In this document: piece by piece, positions 8,761 through 17,512 of the stretch
Layout: every line of letters begins with the position of its first letter
Numbering within the stretch: position 1 is the first letter of the stretch
DNA from: Gemmobacter fulvus
GTDB taxonomy: Bacteria > Pseudomonadota > Alphaproteobacteria > Rhodobacterales > Rhodobacteraceae
Direction of reading: 5' to 3'
NCBI RefSeq assembly: GCF_018798885.1
Contig: NZ_CP076366.1
Coordinates: 64,501-128,500 of the forward strand
Length of the DNA: 64,000 nucleotides
Translations under genes and position numbers: made by a program
Notes under the pieces: model-generated
Database searches by the model: none
Seen by the model: the letters and a program-made list of their open reading frames with translations, nothing else
Told to the model about the DNA's origin: nothing

Positions 8761-9638
8761 GTCATTGAATGGCGCAAGGCCGAGTTCCGTCGCCGTGACA
8801 GCGGCACATAGCCGAGGGCCATGACGGTGCTGGACGTGATCCGTTCCTCACCGCTCTCAATAGCTGCAACCGCCGCCCGGGTGACGATGTCGACCACCTC
8901 GCCAATCAGCCCTTCCGACAGATCATGGATCATTCTGGCAAGGGGCAACCGCGAGAGGTTAGAGGCTTGGGCAAGCGGAATGCTCGCCTCGAGACTGTCG
9001 AGAAGGGCTGCAAAATCCTCGTCGAAACCCCACCGCGGCACTGGGACCGTATCAAATCGTGATCCCATTTCATCGGTGTCGTGCAGCGCATCGTAGACGG
9101 CGATTTCGCCGACAAGCACGGGCGAGATGTCATGCACCCGTGCGATCCGCCGCAGGAACGAGAAGATTGCCTTCACATCCTGCCTGCGCCCACGCAGCGC
9201 ACTATAGAACTCGTCGAAGATGAGCAGGCGCGGCTTCAGGCTGTCGAGAAGATGATCGACCTGTTCGCTGGCGCGGGACAGGCTGCGCCAGCCGGCAGCC
9301 TGCGGGGCGCGCAGTCCGGACAGAATGCTGGCGTAGAAATGCGACAGGCCTGCCCCCTCCCGGGTCTGGATCACCCAGACCCTTTGCCGGTCGGCACGGC
9401 GCAGATGTTCGACGGCGAAGCGTTCGGCGATCATGGTCTTGCCGTTGTGATAGGGACCAGCAATCAACAAGCCGCGTGGGCGGAGTGATGGCGGACGTTC
9501 CAGCAGCTGCCGCAACGCATCATGTGCCGCAGAGGCACCGGGATGGCCTATCCAGCGTGGCGCCCGAATATGAGCAATGCGGGTGGCAGCATCCGCATCG
9601 AGCAACGCTGAGGTTGATGGTAGGAGATGGTCGGCCAT
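8757..9638 (-). CDS. tniB: TniB family AAA+ NTP-binding protein
   Basis: This is the transposition ATPase, equivalent to MuB/TnsC. A Walker A motif is present in IAGPYHNGKTM and Walker B in LLIFDEFYSALRGR. The TniB-family opening THIRAPRWIGHPGA-like stretch (IAHIRAPRWIGHP) follows the short N-terminus. I start it at the ATG at 9636-9638 (MADHLLPSTSALL), 1 bp after the tniA stop, giving 293 residues. A longer frame reaching 9722 would overlap tniA and lacks family similarity. It ends in an ATGA overlap with tniQ. Confidence 0.9.
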   Translation of the reverse strand: MADHLLPSTSALLDADAATRIAHIRAPRWIGHPGASAAHDALRQLLERPPSLRPRGLLIAGPYHNGKTMIAERFAVEHLRRADRQRVWVIQTREGAGLSHFYASILSGLRAPQAAGWRSLSRASEQVDHLLDSLKPRLLIFDEFYSALRGRRQDVKAIFSFLRRIARVHDISPVLVGEIAVYDALHDTDEMGSRFDTVPVPRWGFDEDFAALLDSLEASIPLAQASNLSRLPLARMIHDLSEGLIGEVVDIVTRAAVAAIESGEERITSSTVMALGYVPLSRRRNSALRHSMT

Positions 9639-9639
9639 G

Positions 9640-11301
9640 CTACCAGGTCTCCACAGGAAAGACGCGGCGGGGTCGGTCAGGTTCTGGTCCGGTATGGGTC
9701 GCCTCTGAAACGTGCCCGACATTTTGATACGCCTTCGGCGCGTCTGCGGCGTGTCGGGCCCGGGTCATTTCCCGCAGGTGAGCCTTCGTGGATCTGGCCC
9801 CGGCGACCGTTGCCGCGATTTCCCGGCGCAGAAGCGTCTTTTCCTGCGCCGGTCGTTGTTGGCTCTCTCGCATGCGCGCTCGGTCGGCTTCATGCTGCCA
9901 AAGGGTGATTGGCATGGTCACCCCGTCCCGCCGCTTTACCGGACGCCAGATCCGCGTGTCGGGATCGGCGATGTAGATCCGGCTGATGTCCCGGGGGTCG
10001 TAGCATAGATCCAGAGGTGGCAACCGGTCACGGCGGGCGACGAGAGGCCCAAGCCATTGCTCGAAGTAGTCGATGGCGAACACGCTGACGCCTTGGGGAG
10101 AGATGCGGCGTGTTGTGCGGGGGAGAAAGTTGAGCAGGACTTGGTCAGGATCATCGATCGGCCGGTCCGTCGGTGGAAGTCGCCGCTCCCATTCGAGGCG
10201 AGGCACGGTCAGCTTGCGCGCGTTCTGGGTCTGGTTGTGATCGATGATTGCCAGGGCAATGCAGCGCTCGAGGGCCGCGAAGGTCAGACTTGCCCGCTTG
10301 TCGGACGAATAATCTCCGCGGTCCGCGATCGACCGACCGGTCTTGCCGGGAAGGGAGCGAAGCACCGTGTTCACCTTGCCCAGGAGCCGTTCGACAACGC
10401 CACCCCGGTGAACCGTTCCCTTGTTCCGGGTGCGGACGCTGATGCCGAAATCGGCACATCCCGTCGTGAAGGTGCTGCTCTGGAACTCCTTAGCGGAGTC
10501 CACGACGATCTGCTTGGGCCGGCCATGCATCGCCCATGGATGGGCAATCCCGCGTTCTGCCAGCCAGTCATCCTTGCGGCACATCGCGTGCGCAAGGCAC
10601 AATGCCACCGAGAGTCGGGAAGGGCGCTCGAGGGTGAGGCAAAAGCCGATGATTGCACTGGTCGCCACATCGGCGGCGATGGTCAGATAGGGTCTACCCA
10701 CGAAAACGCCGTGGTCGTCGATCACCTCGACGAACTGGATATCGGCCGGCGTGTGATCGATCTGGACGACGTCAAGGGAGTGGCTGGCGCGGATATATCC
10801 CGGACGCGGCTTCAGGCGGTGCAAGTGTTTGCCACCGGAAAGCCGCCGCCGCGCGATCTCCTCGGGGGAGAACAGTTTGGCAATCCGTCTGGCAACCGTG
10901 ACATAGGCCGGGGGCTTTAGCCCTTCGTCGGCACAGCGCGCGCGGATTTCGTCGACGATCGGGGCGAGATCAGGTTGCTCCGGCTGCAGCCACATCTCCC
11001 GCAACGTCTCGGAAATGATGGCTTCAACGCCGATCGATATCCTCGCACGCCGCGCACCGTTTGTTCGCGGCAGAACCGACGACACACGTCGCTCCCCACG
11101 ATACCGGGCGAGGTGATTGTAGACCTGACGGGTCGACAGGCGCAGTTCCACCGCTGCCCGGCTGACAGCCTCCCGCATTGGCAAGTCCCCGTCCAGAACG
11201 CGGTCCAACTCGCGGGCAATCCGAACCGCCTTCGACCAAGCTTCCTCTGAAGCGCGGGAAGCTGCCCGTTCCAAGGGCCGATCTTTGCTGAGCGTTGTCA
11301 T
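9640..11301 (-). CDS. tniA: TniA family DDE transposase (Mu/Tn7 type)
   Basis: This 553-residue transposase has an N-terminal HTH region with a LSTRQVYNHLARYRG helix at about 50-65. The RNase H-like core has its acidic residues visible: Asp in VVQIDHTPAD, Asp in IVVDSAKEF, and Glu in HRGGVVERLLGKVN. A Mu-type C-terminal beta-barrel (DLCYDPRDISRIYI) follows, then an Arg/Ala-rich tail. The catalytic triad looks intact. The leader of 119 bp to the divergent HTH gene contains short GTGAAA-type repeats that could be transposase sites, but this is unproven. Confidence 0.92.
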   Translation of the reverse strand: MTTLSKDRPLERAASRASEEAWSKAVRIARELDRVLDGDLPMREAVSRAAVELRLSTRQVYNHLARYRGERRVSSVLPRTNGARRARISIGVEAIISETLREMWLQPEQPDLAPIVDEIRARCADEGLKPPAYVTVARRIAKLFSPEEIARRRLSGGKHLHRLKPRPGYIRASHSLDVVQIDHTPADIQFVEVIDDHGVFVGRPYLTIAADVATSAIIGFCLTLERPSRLSVALCLAHAMCRKDDWLAERGIAHPWAMHGRPKQIVVDSAKEFQSSTFTTGCADFGISVRTRNKGTVHRGGVVERLLGKVNTVLRSLPGKTGRSIADRGDYSSDKRASLTFAALERCIALAIIDHNQTQNARKLTVPRLEWERRLPPTDRPIDDPDQVLLNFLPRTTRRISPQGVSVFAIDYFEQWLGPLVARRDRLPPLDLCYDPRDISRIYIADPDTRIWRPVKRRDGVTMPITLWQHEADRARMRESQQRPAQEKTLLRREIAATVAGARSTKAHLREMTRARHAADAPKAYQNVGHVSEATHTGPEPDRPRRVFPVETW

Positions 11302-11420
11302 TCCGCCGTGCCCTTCGAACCCTATTGAAGCCCTAAATGAAATTGAAATTGCAAAGCAAAAACCCTCGCCGCTTCCAGAGCTACCTTGTGGAAATCATGT
11401 GAAAACCACGCAGTGAAATC

Positions 11421-12428
11421 GTGAAGGAAAAGCGACAGTGGTTCCTGCCCGGCCCGATGGAAGTGGAGCCGGATTATCTGCCGCCCGGAACGAGGGCAGA
11501 GCTGCGTGAAACCGCAGTCCTCGACGATTGGCGGAAGGCAGAGGCAGGCAATGCCGCCCGTCTCGCCCGTGTGGCTGGCCGGATTGGCGCGCTGGATGAC
11601 CGTCTGCACCGTGGCCCGGAGGGCTGGCGGCACAGGCTCGCGATGATGGAGGCGGCAGACCTCAGCTGGTTTGTGGGCGACCGAATTGGCCCAGATCGGC
11701 TGGCGCTCTGGATATCCATGCGCTTGTCCGGGGTGCAGGACGACACCGCAGCGCTCGCGCGTGTCGGATGGGCGGTGCGGCGTCTTACAGGCGGTCCCGG
11801 CCCAGAGGTGGACCTTTCCGCTTTCCTTGATCGCCGTGACCCTGAAAACATGGCTGACGAAGCCGAGCCTTTCGCGGATCGCGCAGGCGGTTGGCTTGAC
11901 CTGATGGAGCAAGCCGCCGATCTGCACCCGATCACGCGCGCATGCATGGGGTTTCACCTCTGGAGCCTTGCGGGCCTCGGGCAACACGGCGACCGGATGG
12001 AAGCGGCGGTAACCGCCGCACGCATTGCCGCCAGCGAAGGCCCGAATTCGAATGGGGGGGCCATCTTTGCGCCTCTGGCTTTACGCGGGGCAGGGGGACT
12101 GCGCGCCAGTGGCCCACCGGCTGAGCGCTTAGAGCGTTGGCTCGAGGGAATGGAAACAGCATGCCTGACCGCGATGCGGCACCTCGACGATATCGCGGCA
12201 TGGTCAGCGCGGGCGGAAACCATGATGGCCCCGCTCTCTGGCAAGACACCACCAGCATTGCGCGCGGTGCTGACCGAATGGCCCGTCGTCTCCGCTCCAA
12301 TGGCCGAGACCCTGACCGGTGCCAGCCGCGCCGCCGTCCAGCGCAACCTCGCCTGGATGGAAACGCGAGGCCTTATCCGCGAGGTGACCGGGCAGGGGCG
12401 ATATCGGATGTGGTGCGCCACCGACTGA
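11421..12428 (+). CDS. RHE_PE00001-type protein (DUF1612 plus C-terminal helix-turn-helix)
   Basis: This 335-residue protein has a helical N-terminal region (DRIGPDRLALWISMRLSG near 85-105) and a C-terminal winged HTH (APMAETLTGASRAAVQRNLA, then ETRGLIREVTGQGRYR). It resembles the RHE_PE00001/DUF1612 family from rhizobial and rhodobacterial plasmids, whose function is not established; DNA binding is inferred from the HTH. It starts at GTG 11421, because the upstream GTG at 11413 stops after three codons. It diverges from tniA. A second, truncated copy lies at 15740-16030. Confidence 0.8.
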   Translation: MKEKRQWFLPGPMEVEPDYLPPGTRAELRETAVLDDWRKAEAGNAARLARVAGRIGALDDRLHRGPEGWRHRLAMMEAADLSWFVGDRIGPDRLALWISMRLSGVQDDTAALARVGWAVRRLTGGPGPEVDLSAFLDRRDPENMADEAEPFADRAGGWLDLMEQAADLHPITRACMGFHLWSLAGLGQHGDRMEAAVTAARIAASEGPNSNGGAIFAPLALRGAGGLRASGPPAERLERWLEGMETACLTAMRHLDDIAAWSARAETMMAPLSGKTPPALRAVLTEWPVVSAPMAETLTGASRAAVQRNLAWMETRGLIREVTGQGRYRMWCATD

Positions 12429-12470
12429 AAACCGCAGCAATATTTATGGCCTCCAGTAGATCTTCTTCTA

Positions 12471-13706
12471 TTATTCAGGCAGATCCCCGTCAGCGAACAG
12501 GTTGGGGAAAAGTCGCTCGCGGTAGTCTAGAGGAAACGCCAAACGCACGGGCGTCTTCGGTGAGGCGGATGACAGGTAGCCGACTGATGTTAGCTTGCTC
12601 AGCGTGTTGCGCGCCGTGCGCTCGGAGGTCTTGAGGACGATTTGCGCCTCTCCGCGTTCCAGCGTGCCATACCGAAGGACCGCCGAAATGAGGTCGGCCG
12701 CGCGCTTGTCATCGACAGTATCTTCGACCAGACGCCGGTAACGCTTTTCCAGACCGCCTAGGTCAAAGAGCTTGGCCGAGAAGGTAATCTGATCCAGCGC
12801 AACCTTCAGGAACCATTCGCAATAGGTCTTCAGGGCGGCCTCAGAGAGGTTACCCCGCCCGTCTCGATCGCCGCGCCGCGGGCTGTCGGCCATGTCCATC
12901 ATGCGTTTGTACTCGCCACGGTCTGTCAATCCGCGCGCCAGCCCGCGCGAGACAGACCATAACCCTTGGCCGCCGATACCAGCCTCGAGCGCCATGGCAT
13001 GTGACATCAGGCGGCTGACCCGCCCGTTCCCGTCGGGAAACGGATGGATATAGTTGAGCCGGTGGTGCGCCGAGGCAATGGCGATGATCCGTCCGCTCGC
13101 AGAGCGCGCCGCGATCTGAAAGCGTTTGTCGAAATGATCCATGAAGGCCGCAACTCGACCCGAGGAGGGCGGCAGGTGCCGTCCGACGACGACTTCGCTG
13201 TCTCCCTCTTGCCGGATACGACCCGGAATGATGGGCTCCGTGCTTCCATCCGGGTGTTCGATGCGGCGGAATTCCTCGGGCATCTCGTCGTAGAACGCCT
13301 TGTGGACCCAGGTGAGGAACGCGACGGATGTGGGCCGGAGCAAGATGCCTTCCCGATGCATCTTGTCGATCGACCGCTGGACGATGACATGTGCGCGGGC
13401 TTCCAGCGCAAGCGGGCGCGTCTCGGCTTCGAGCTCGGCCCCGGCGAGGGCGCGTTCGATATCGCGCGGGCGCGTGTTGTGCCCCTCGATCAGGTTCGAG
13501 TAGTAGCAGTTCATCACCCTGACCAAGTCCGCCAGCTCGGCCGCGCTATCCGGATGCAGCCCCTGTCCAAGCCGGGCTGCCTCGCGCTGAATATCGACCG
13601 ACAGGTCCGCCAGACTGGCAGGTATCTGCTCCTCGAAGAAGCACGGTTCTATCCTGCCGGGTGTCTCAAGCATTTTTTGCCGATCTTGTAGGGGCGGAAC
13701 TATCAT
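12471..13706 (-). CDS. Fic family protein
   Basis: This 411-residue Fic/DOC enzyme typically transfers AMP to a protein hydroxyl. The catalytic motif HPFPDGNGRVSRL is complete, with the essential His. An N-terminal Fic_N-like region contains NCYYSNLIEGHNTRP, which includes the S/T-x-x-x-E-G/N pattern of an autoinhibitory helix. The C-terminal part (SERTARNTLSKLTSVGYLSS) is a winged helix, suggesting DNA binding. No antitoxin partner gene flanks it, which fits the built-in inhibitory motif. It is convergent with the RHE_PE00001-type gene. The target protein is unknown. Confidence 0.92.
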   Translation of the reverse strand: MIVPPLQDRQKMLETPGRIEPCFFEEQIPASLADLSVDIQREAARLGQGLHPDSAAELADLVRVMNCYYSNLIEGHNTRPRDIERALAGAELEAETRPLALEARAHVIVQRSIDKMHREGILLRPTSVAFLTWVHKAFYDEMPEEFRRIEHPDGSTEPIIPGRIRQEGDSEVVVGRHLPPSSGRVAAFMDHFDKRFQIAARSASGRIIAIASAHHRLNYIHPFPDGNGRVSRLMSHAMALEAGIGGQGLWSVSRGLARGLTDRGEYKRMMDMADSPRRGDRDGRGNLSEAALKTYCEWFLKVALDQITFSAKLFDLGGLEKRYRRLVEDTVDDKRAADLISAVLRYGTLERGEAQIVLKTSERTARNTLSKLTSVGYLSSASPKTPVRLAFPLDYRERLFPNLFADGDLPE

Positions 13707-13859
13707 CCCTTGTTACTCTTTTTGGTCATGAAGTCCAAGAGTTTGCCGATGTGTCTTGCCGATCATCGTTGCCGACATCAAGCATAGGTGCCGAGGCAGA
13801 ACATTTACAATAACCGGAGAGGTTTCGTCTGGCTCGCGGGGGCGCCAACCACTCCACCG

Positions 13860-14189
13860 TTACCGCGGAATTTCTCCGGCCAACACGGCCCGTCCATGGA
13901 CCGCAAGGGTTGCCGTGAACCTCGGACATCCGAACTGCCGGATGACATCGAAGACACGCGCATCGTAGGCAGCTTGCCCGATCAAGCGACACAGGTCCGA
14001 TGCGTGGAACTGACGGTTTGGGCTTGGCGCAGCCTGGATCTGATCGAGCAATTCACGTTCTTTTGGATCAATTGTCCGTTTCGGGGTTGGAGTGGGTTCC
14101 GAGCGAAGTGGAGTTCCCGGTGCAGTGCGCCATTGTCGCGTAGCCCTTAAATGCGGTATAGGAAAATCAACAAAATCAAAGGGGCGGCT
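13860..14189 (-). pseudogene. Unrecognised open frame truncated by the ISKra4 element
   Basis: On the minus strand a frame is open from the IS left end to a stop at 13860-13862, reading about 109 residues. It includes KRTIDPKERELLDQIQAAP and CRLIGQAAYDARVFDVIRQF. It has no start codon of its own apart from a TTG at 14051, so it looks like the 3' part of a gene cut by the insertion. I do not recognise the family. The remaining DNA between the Fic start and 13860 shows no further gene. Confidence 0.35.
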
Positions 14190-14213
14190 TGAGACCGTTC
14201 AACTACCTGGGGT
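14190..14213 (+). repeat. Left terminal inverted repeat of the ISKra4-type element
   Basis: This 24-bp block begins TGAGACCGTTC and ends CCTGGGGT. It is identical to the reverse complement of 15716-15739. The transposase stop codon lies inside its last base pairs, as expected for a compact IS. Confidence 0.9.
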
Positions 14214-15658
14214 CATGCGGCACGCTGAAAGAGCGGTAAAGGCACGAACGGCGAAATGATAGTCTGCTTTGGTTGAACGGGCGGCCGGTAGGCGAGACGT
14301 TCCGCAAGATCGCAATTGGCAAGGGCCACGCGAACTTGAAGGAGCAGGTTAGCCCCGCGTTCCGACCAACGCATCTGCTGCTTTTTGACCATTCGCCTTG
14401 CGACCAAATTGTTGACGCTCGCTTCAGCGGCCGTTGAGGCGATCCGTCTCCCTTCGCGATATCTTGCGCCGTAGTTGGTTATCGAACCCCGGTTCTGCTC
14501 AATGTAGGTGCGCAAGTTTAATAGACCGCCTCGTAGCGTGACGATCGTGTAGCTGCTCTGTTCATCTGCCTTCAGGTCGTGAAACAGTCGACCGATAAGG
14601 TCAATTGCCCTGTCTCTTTGACCATTCCAGAGACGCCATCTCACCGCTGCTATGTCTTCCAGAAGCTCCTCCCGCTCGTTCGGCGGTAGTCGTTGCGCCA
14701 ACCACGCGGCAGTCTGCTCGATGGGGCGCAGCTTCATAGCAATGTGAAACCAGTCGAGGATGTGCGTCGCCGGCTGCGGGAGAGCGGATTTCAAGCGCTT
14801 CAAACAGTCCTCACCGTCAGAAATCACGGTGATATCGCCCTTGCCTTCGTATCCGAGACGTTTGAGGGCAAGCAGCCCTTCTGCCCTCATTCTCCGTCGC
14901 GATGTACCTGAAAAGGCGAACAGAACTCCTCGGTCGGATCCGACCCCGCCACGACTTGCATGGCAGATGACCGCTTCGAAACTTCGCGTCTCACGGCCGC
15001 GGATCTGCGGGATGTGTGCAGTATCGATGCTAAGGACAAATTCCCGTTCTGGGTCTTGAGGCAGCGGCAGCTCACATTGACGACCCTCCTGCGCATCAAC
15101 TTGTTCAAAGAACATGCGCTGTTCTTCTTTTTCTTCCAGTCGCTTACCTACTGCCAAGGTGCGATGTCGCAGGGTCGTGTGCCGAGTTGGTGTCTGCCCC
15201 GGCAGGAATTCGGCCAGAACTTCCGCCGCTGCCCGGTAGGGCATAAGTGCGCCAAGCTTAGCAGTAAGCGTCATCAGTTCTGCAGTTGCACGGTCAGGGC
15301 AGAGCTCAGAGACCGGGGTAGTTGTGAAATCAACACCGGGCATGCAGCGGCGGCAGGGGTATAACCGCGGGCTCTCTACGGTGACAGCGCCGTAAACTGT
15401 CTGGATCGTTCTGGTCGAATAGTCCTTGATCGGCCGCTTTCCGCCACATCCCTGGCAATGACGTCGGAACAGAACATAGAGGGCACACTGCTGCTCGATG
15501 ATGTGCCGTTGAAGCGAGGCCATGATCGTCTTGCCATCGTCAATCGAAAGGCCGACGCTACCGTCGATCAGATTGTCAAAGTTCTTCTCGATCTCGAACT
15601 CGAACCGGCGACCTCGCGTGATTTCGTCCGAACCCTCAATACTGATTTTCCAGCGCAT
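14213..15658 (-). CDS. ISKra4 family transposase
   Basis: This 481-residue transposase has a zinc-finger-like segment near residue 68 (CQGCGGKR) and a second Cys pair (YPCRRCMPG). The RNase H-type core includes LSIDTAHIPQI (first Asp), VISDGEDCLKRL (second Asp) and a later AAEASVNNLVARRM region carrying the Glu. It has the length and motif order of ISKra4/UPF0236-like transposases. No internal stop is seen, so it may be active. The start ATG at 15658 is 57 bp inside the right repeat. Confidence 0.85.
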   Translation of the reverse strand: MRWKISIEGSDEITRGRRFEFEIEKNFDNLIDGSVGLSIDDGKTIMASLQRHIIEQQCALYVLFRRHCQGCGGKRPIKDYSTRTIQTVYGAVTVESPRLYPCRRCMPGVDFTTTPVSELCPDRATAELMTLTAKLGALMPYRAAAEVLAEFLPGQTPTRHTTLRHRTLAVGKRLEEKEEQRMFFEQVDAQEGRQCELPLPQDPEREFVLSIDTAHIPQIRGRETRSFEAVICHASRGGVGSDRGVLFAFSGTSRRRMRAEGLLALKRLGYEGKGDITVISDGEDCLKRLKSALPQPATHILDWFHIAMKLRPIEQTAAWLAQRLPPNEREELLEDIAAVRWRLWNGQRDRAIDLIGRLFHDLKADEQSSYTIVTLRGGLLNLRTYIEQNRGSITNYGARYREGRRIASTAAEASVNNLVARRMVKKQQMRWSERGANLLLQVRVALANCDLAERLAYRPPVQPKQTIISPFVPLPLFQRAA

Positions 15659-15715
15659 CCTTCCTCTCCTCTGCCAAGACTGGCAGCGAGTAGAGCGCGG
15701 TTCGGCCAGAAATGC

Positions 15716-15739
15716 ACCCCAGGTAGTTGAACGGTCTCA
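15716..15739 (-). repeat. Right terminal inverted repeat of the ISKra4-type element
   Basis: The plus strand reads ACCCCAGGTAG through ACGGTCTCA, the exact inverse of the left repeat over 24 bp. It defines the IS boundary at 15739. Confidence 0.9.
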
Positions 15740-16030
15740 CGCGACAACGGGATGAACAACGCTTGCCTCGCAGCAATGCGGCACCTCGACGATCTCGAAA
15801 TATGGTCCACCCAAGCGCAGACTGTCATGTCGGTATTGTCTGGCCGTACGCCTCCAGCTTTGCGCGCTACTTTGACCGAGTGGCCGTTGGTCTCTGCACC
15901 GATGGCAGAGACTCTGATCGGTGCCAGCCGTGCGGCTGTCCAGCGAAACCTAGCTTGGATGGAGGCGCGGGGGCTGATCCGCGAGGTGACCGGCCAGGGG
16001 CGTTTCAGGATGTGGCGTGCGGCGGTTTAG
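15740..16030 (+). pseudogene. RHE_PE00001-type protein, C-terminal fragment cut by IS
   Basis: About 96 codons survive, beginning exactly at the IS end. From AACLAAMRHLDD-like sequence (NNACLAAMRHLDDLEIW) through the HTH (APMAETLIGASRAAVQRNLA) to GQGRFRMWRA, they closely match the last ~95 residues of the full-length gene at 11421-12428. The missing ~240 residues are not on the other side of the IS. The ATG at 15752 could in principle express a bare HTH domain of 92 residues, but this is probably a remnant. Confidence 0.85.
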
Positions 16031-16108
16031 CGGCCAGATTTGACCACAGCCTTCTCTGACGCTCGGCTTCGATAGCCCAAGAATGTTGGGCGCTCTTGTG
16101 AGGTGAGA

Positions 16109-17512
16109 TCACGCATCACCGAGAGGCAAACGTACAACTGCTTCCAGTCCACCTGCCAGCACATTGCGGAGCACGACTGTCCCGCCGTGTGCCTGAATGA
16201 TCGTGCGGGCGATTGCCAGGCCGAGGCCGACGCCGCCGGTATCTCGGCTGCGAGACCCTTCCAAGCGTACGAACGGCTCAAAGACCGCTTCAAGCTGGTC
16301 TCCGGGCAATCCCTGGCCCTTATCCGCGATGGTGATGACGGCCAATCCCGGCGTTCGGTCCAGCTTTACCATCGCAACCCCGCCATAGCGGACAGCATTG
16401 TCGATCAGGTTCCTTAGAGCACGGTTCAAGGCGTGCGGGCGGACGGTGATGGGCAGAGGCGACGACGGGGCAAGATTGGCTCGTTCTCCCCCTACATCGT
16501 TGACCAGATCAGCCAGCAGGACGGCAAGATCGACTTCAGCGGCGGGTTCTGCCCGCGCAACCCCGCGTGCGAATTCCAGTGTCGCCTCGACCATGGCCTG
16601 CATTTCCTCGACCAGTGCCTTCAGCCGTACGCTATCCTCGGTTTCGTCCAGCATTTCGATCCTGAGCCGCATTGCTGTAAGCGGCGATCGCAAATCATGA
16701 CTCAGGGCGGCGAGCATGTGCGTGCGCTCGTTCACGAAGCGGGTCAGTCGGGCCTTCATCCGGTTGAAGGCCTGCGTGGTCTCGCGCACCTCGGATGGCC
16801 CCGTCGTCGGCAGCGGATCGGCATCAAGCCCACGGCCCAAGCGGTCGGCGCCAACAGCAAGAGCACGCATCGGGCCGACGACGCGCCGCGCAGTCCACCA
16901 GGCCACCAAAGCTACCGCAACCGCCATTAACACCACCGGCAGCAGGGCCTGCGGAGTTAATTGCAGGGCAGGGCGGTAAAACATCGTGCGCACGTTCAGC
17001 CAGTCGCCCGCCACAAGACGGATCGACAGCGTCAGCTCAATGGGGTCAGTCCGCCCCGCCATCATCGTCTCATGCATCGGGCGCATGGACGCAGGTACTC
17101 CCTCTGGTAATGGCAGGGACGCGAGGGACAGCGCATGAACATCGGCGCGCACTTCCCGTTCCGGCTCGCCAAGGATCTGGCGGATCTGGCCCAGAACCAT
17201 GTCCGCCTCGGCGCTGTCGTGGGACGCTGCGGGCTCCGGTCCGACTTCAAACCGGACAAGCGGAGAATTTGCCGCGCGGAGTATCGACATGCGCAGATCA
17301 GTGGGGGCGCCATCCAGAAGCAAGACAACATTCGCGGCGCGCCCTGCCGCCTCCAGCCCGAGGGCTGCACGAACTGCACGGTTCCGTTCGTCTGTCAGCA
17401 GCAACAGGCCAAGCCCCTGTGTGATGGCCAACGCCAAAAGCAACATGATCAGCAACTGCCCGCCAAGAGATTGCGGGAAGAGCTTGCGCAATATCGGGAA
17501 GCGCGCGCTCAT
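16109..17512 (-). CDS. Two-component sensor histidine kinase, probably metal (copper) responsive
   Basis: This 467-residue inner-membrane kinase has TM1 near 17-38 and a periplasmic sensor of ~145 residues containing RPMHETMMAGRTDP, whose His/Met residues could bind copper. TM2 lies near 190-210. A HAMP domain follows, then HisKA with the His in ALSHDLRSPLTAMR and an HATPase with NAVRYGG, ADKGQGLPG and GVGLGLAIA. It overlaps the response regulator stop by ATGA. The CusS/CopS-like role is inferred from its position at the head of the copper island, divergent from a Met-rich secreted protein. Confidence 0.88.
   Translation of the reverse strand: MSARFPILRKLFPQSLGGQLLIMLLLALAITQGLGLLLLTDERNRAVRAALGLEAAGRAANVVLLLDGAPTDLRMSILRAANSPLVRFEVGPEPAASHDSAEADMVLGQIRQILGEPEREVRADVHALSLASLPLPEGVPASMRPMHETMMAGRTDPIELTLSIRLVAGDWLNVRTMFYRPALQLTPQALLPVVLMAVAVALVAWWTARRVVGPMRALAVGADRLGRGLDADPLPTTGPSEVRETTQAFNRMKARLTRFVNERTHMLAALSHDLRSPLTAMRLRIEMLDETEDSVRLKALVEEMQAMVEATLEFARGVARAEPAAEVDLAVLLADLVNDVGGERANLAPSSPLPITVRPHALNRALRNLIDNAVRYGGVAMVKLDRTPGLAVITIADKGQGLPGDQLEAVFEPFVRLEGSRSRDTGGVGLGLAIARTIIQAHGGTVVLRNVLAGGLEAVVRLPLGDA

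Larger units (their letters stand above)
7717..11301 (-). mobile_element. tniA-tniB-tniQ transposition module (Tn5053/Tn7-like)
   Basis: Three overlapping or adjacent genes encode a Mu/Tn7-type DDE transposase, its AAA+ partner and a TniQ target-selection protein. I could not find convincing terminal inverted repeats. The tniQ stop overlaps the scpB stop, so no end sequence fits on that side. If this is a transposon, the left end must lie beyond scpB, DUF1403 or the integrase, and the right end between 11302 and the HTH gene or later. The coordinates given cover only the genes. Confidence 0.75.
14190..15739 (-). mobile_element. ISKra4-family insertion sequence, about 1550 bp, apparently complete
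   Basis: A single transposase gene is bounded by 24-bp perfect terminal inverted repeats at 14190-14213 and 15716-15739. The adjoining 8-9 bp on each side differ, so no target duplication is visible. This suggests that the two flanks were not contiguous before and that recombination or deletion occurred through the element. The right end abuts a beheaded RHE_PE00001-type gene and the left end cuts an unknown frame. Confidence 0.85.

Noticed and set aside
4900-11420. Matched transposon ends around the tni module (ATTTCACT near 4961 and its inverse near 11412)
   Set aside because: Only an 8-bp match within two ~100-bp regions, which chance can explain; no flanking target duplication was found.
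13726-13992. Small frames on both strands between the Fic gene and the ISKra4 element
   Set aside because: Apart from the truncated minus-strand frame reported, they lack RBS, composition bias or similarity.
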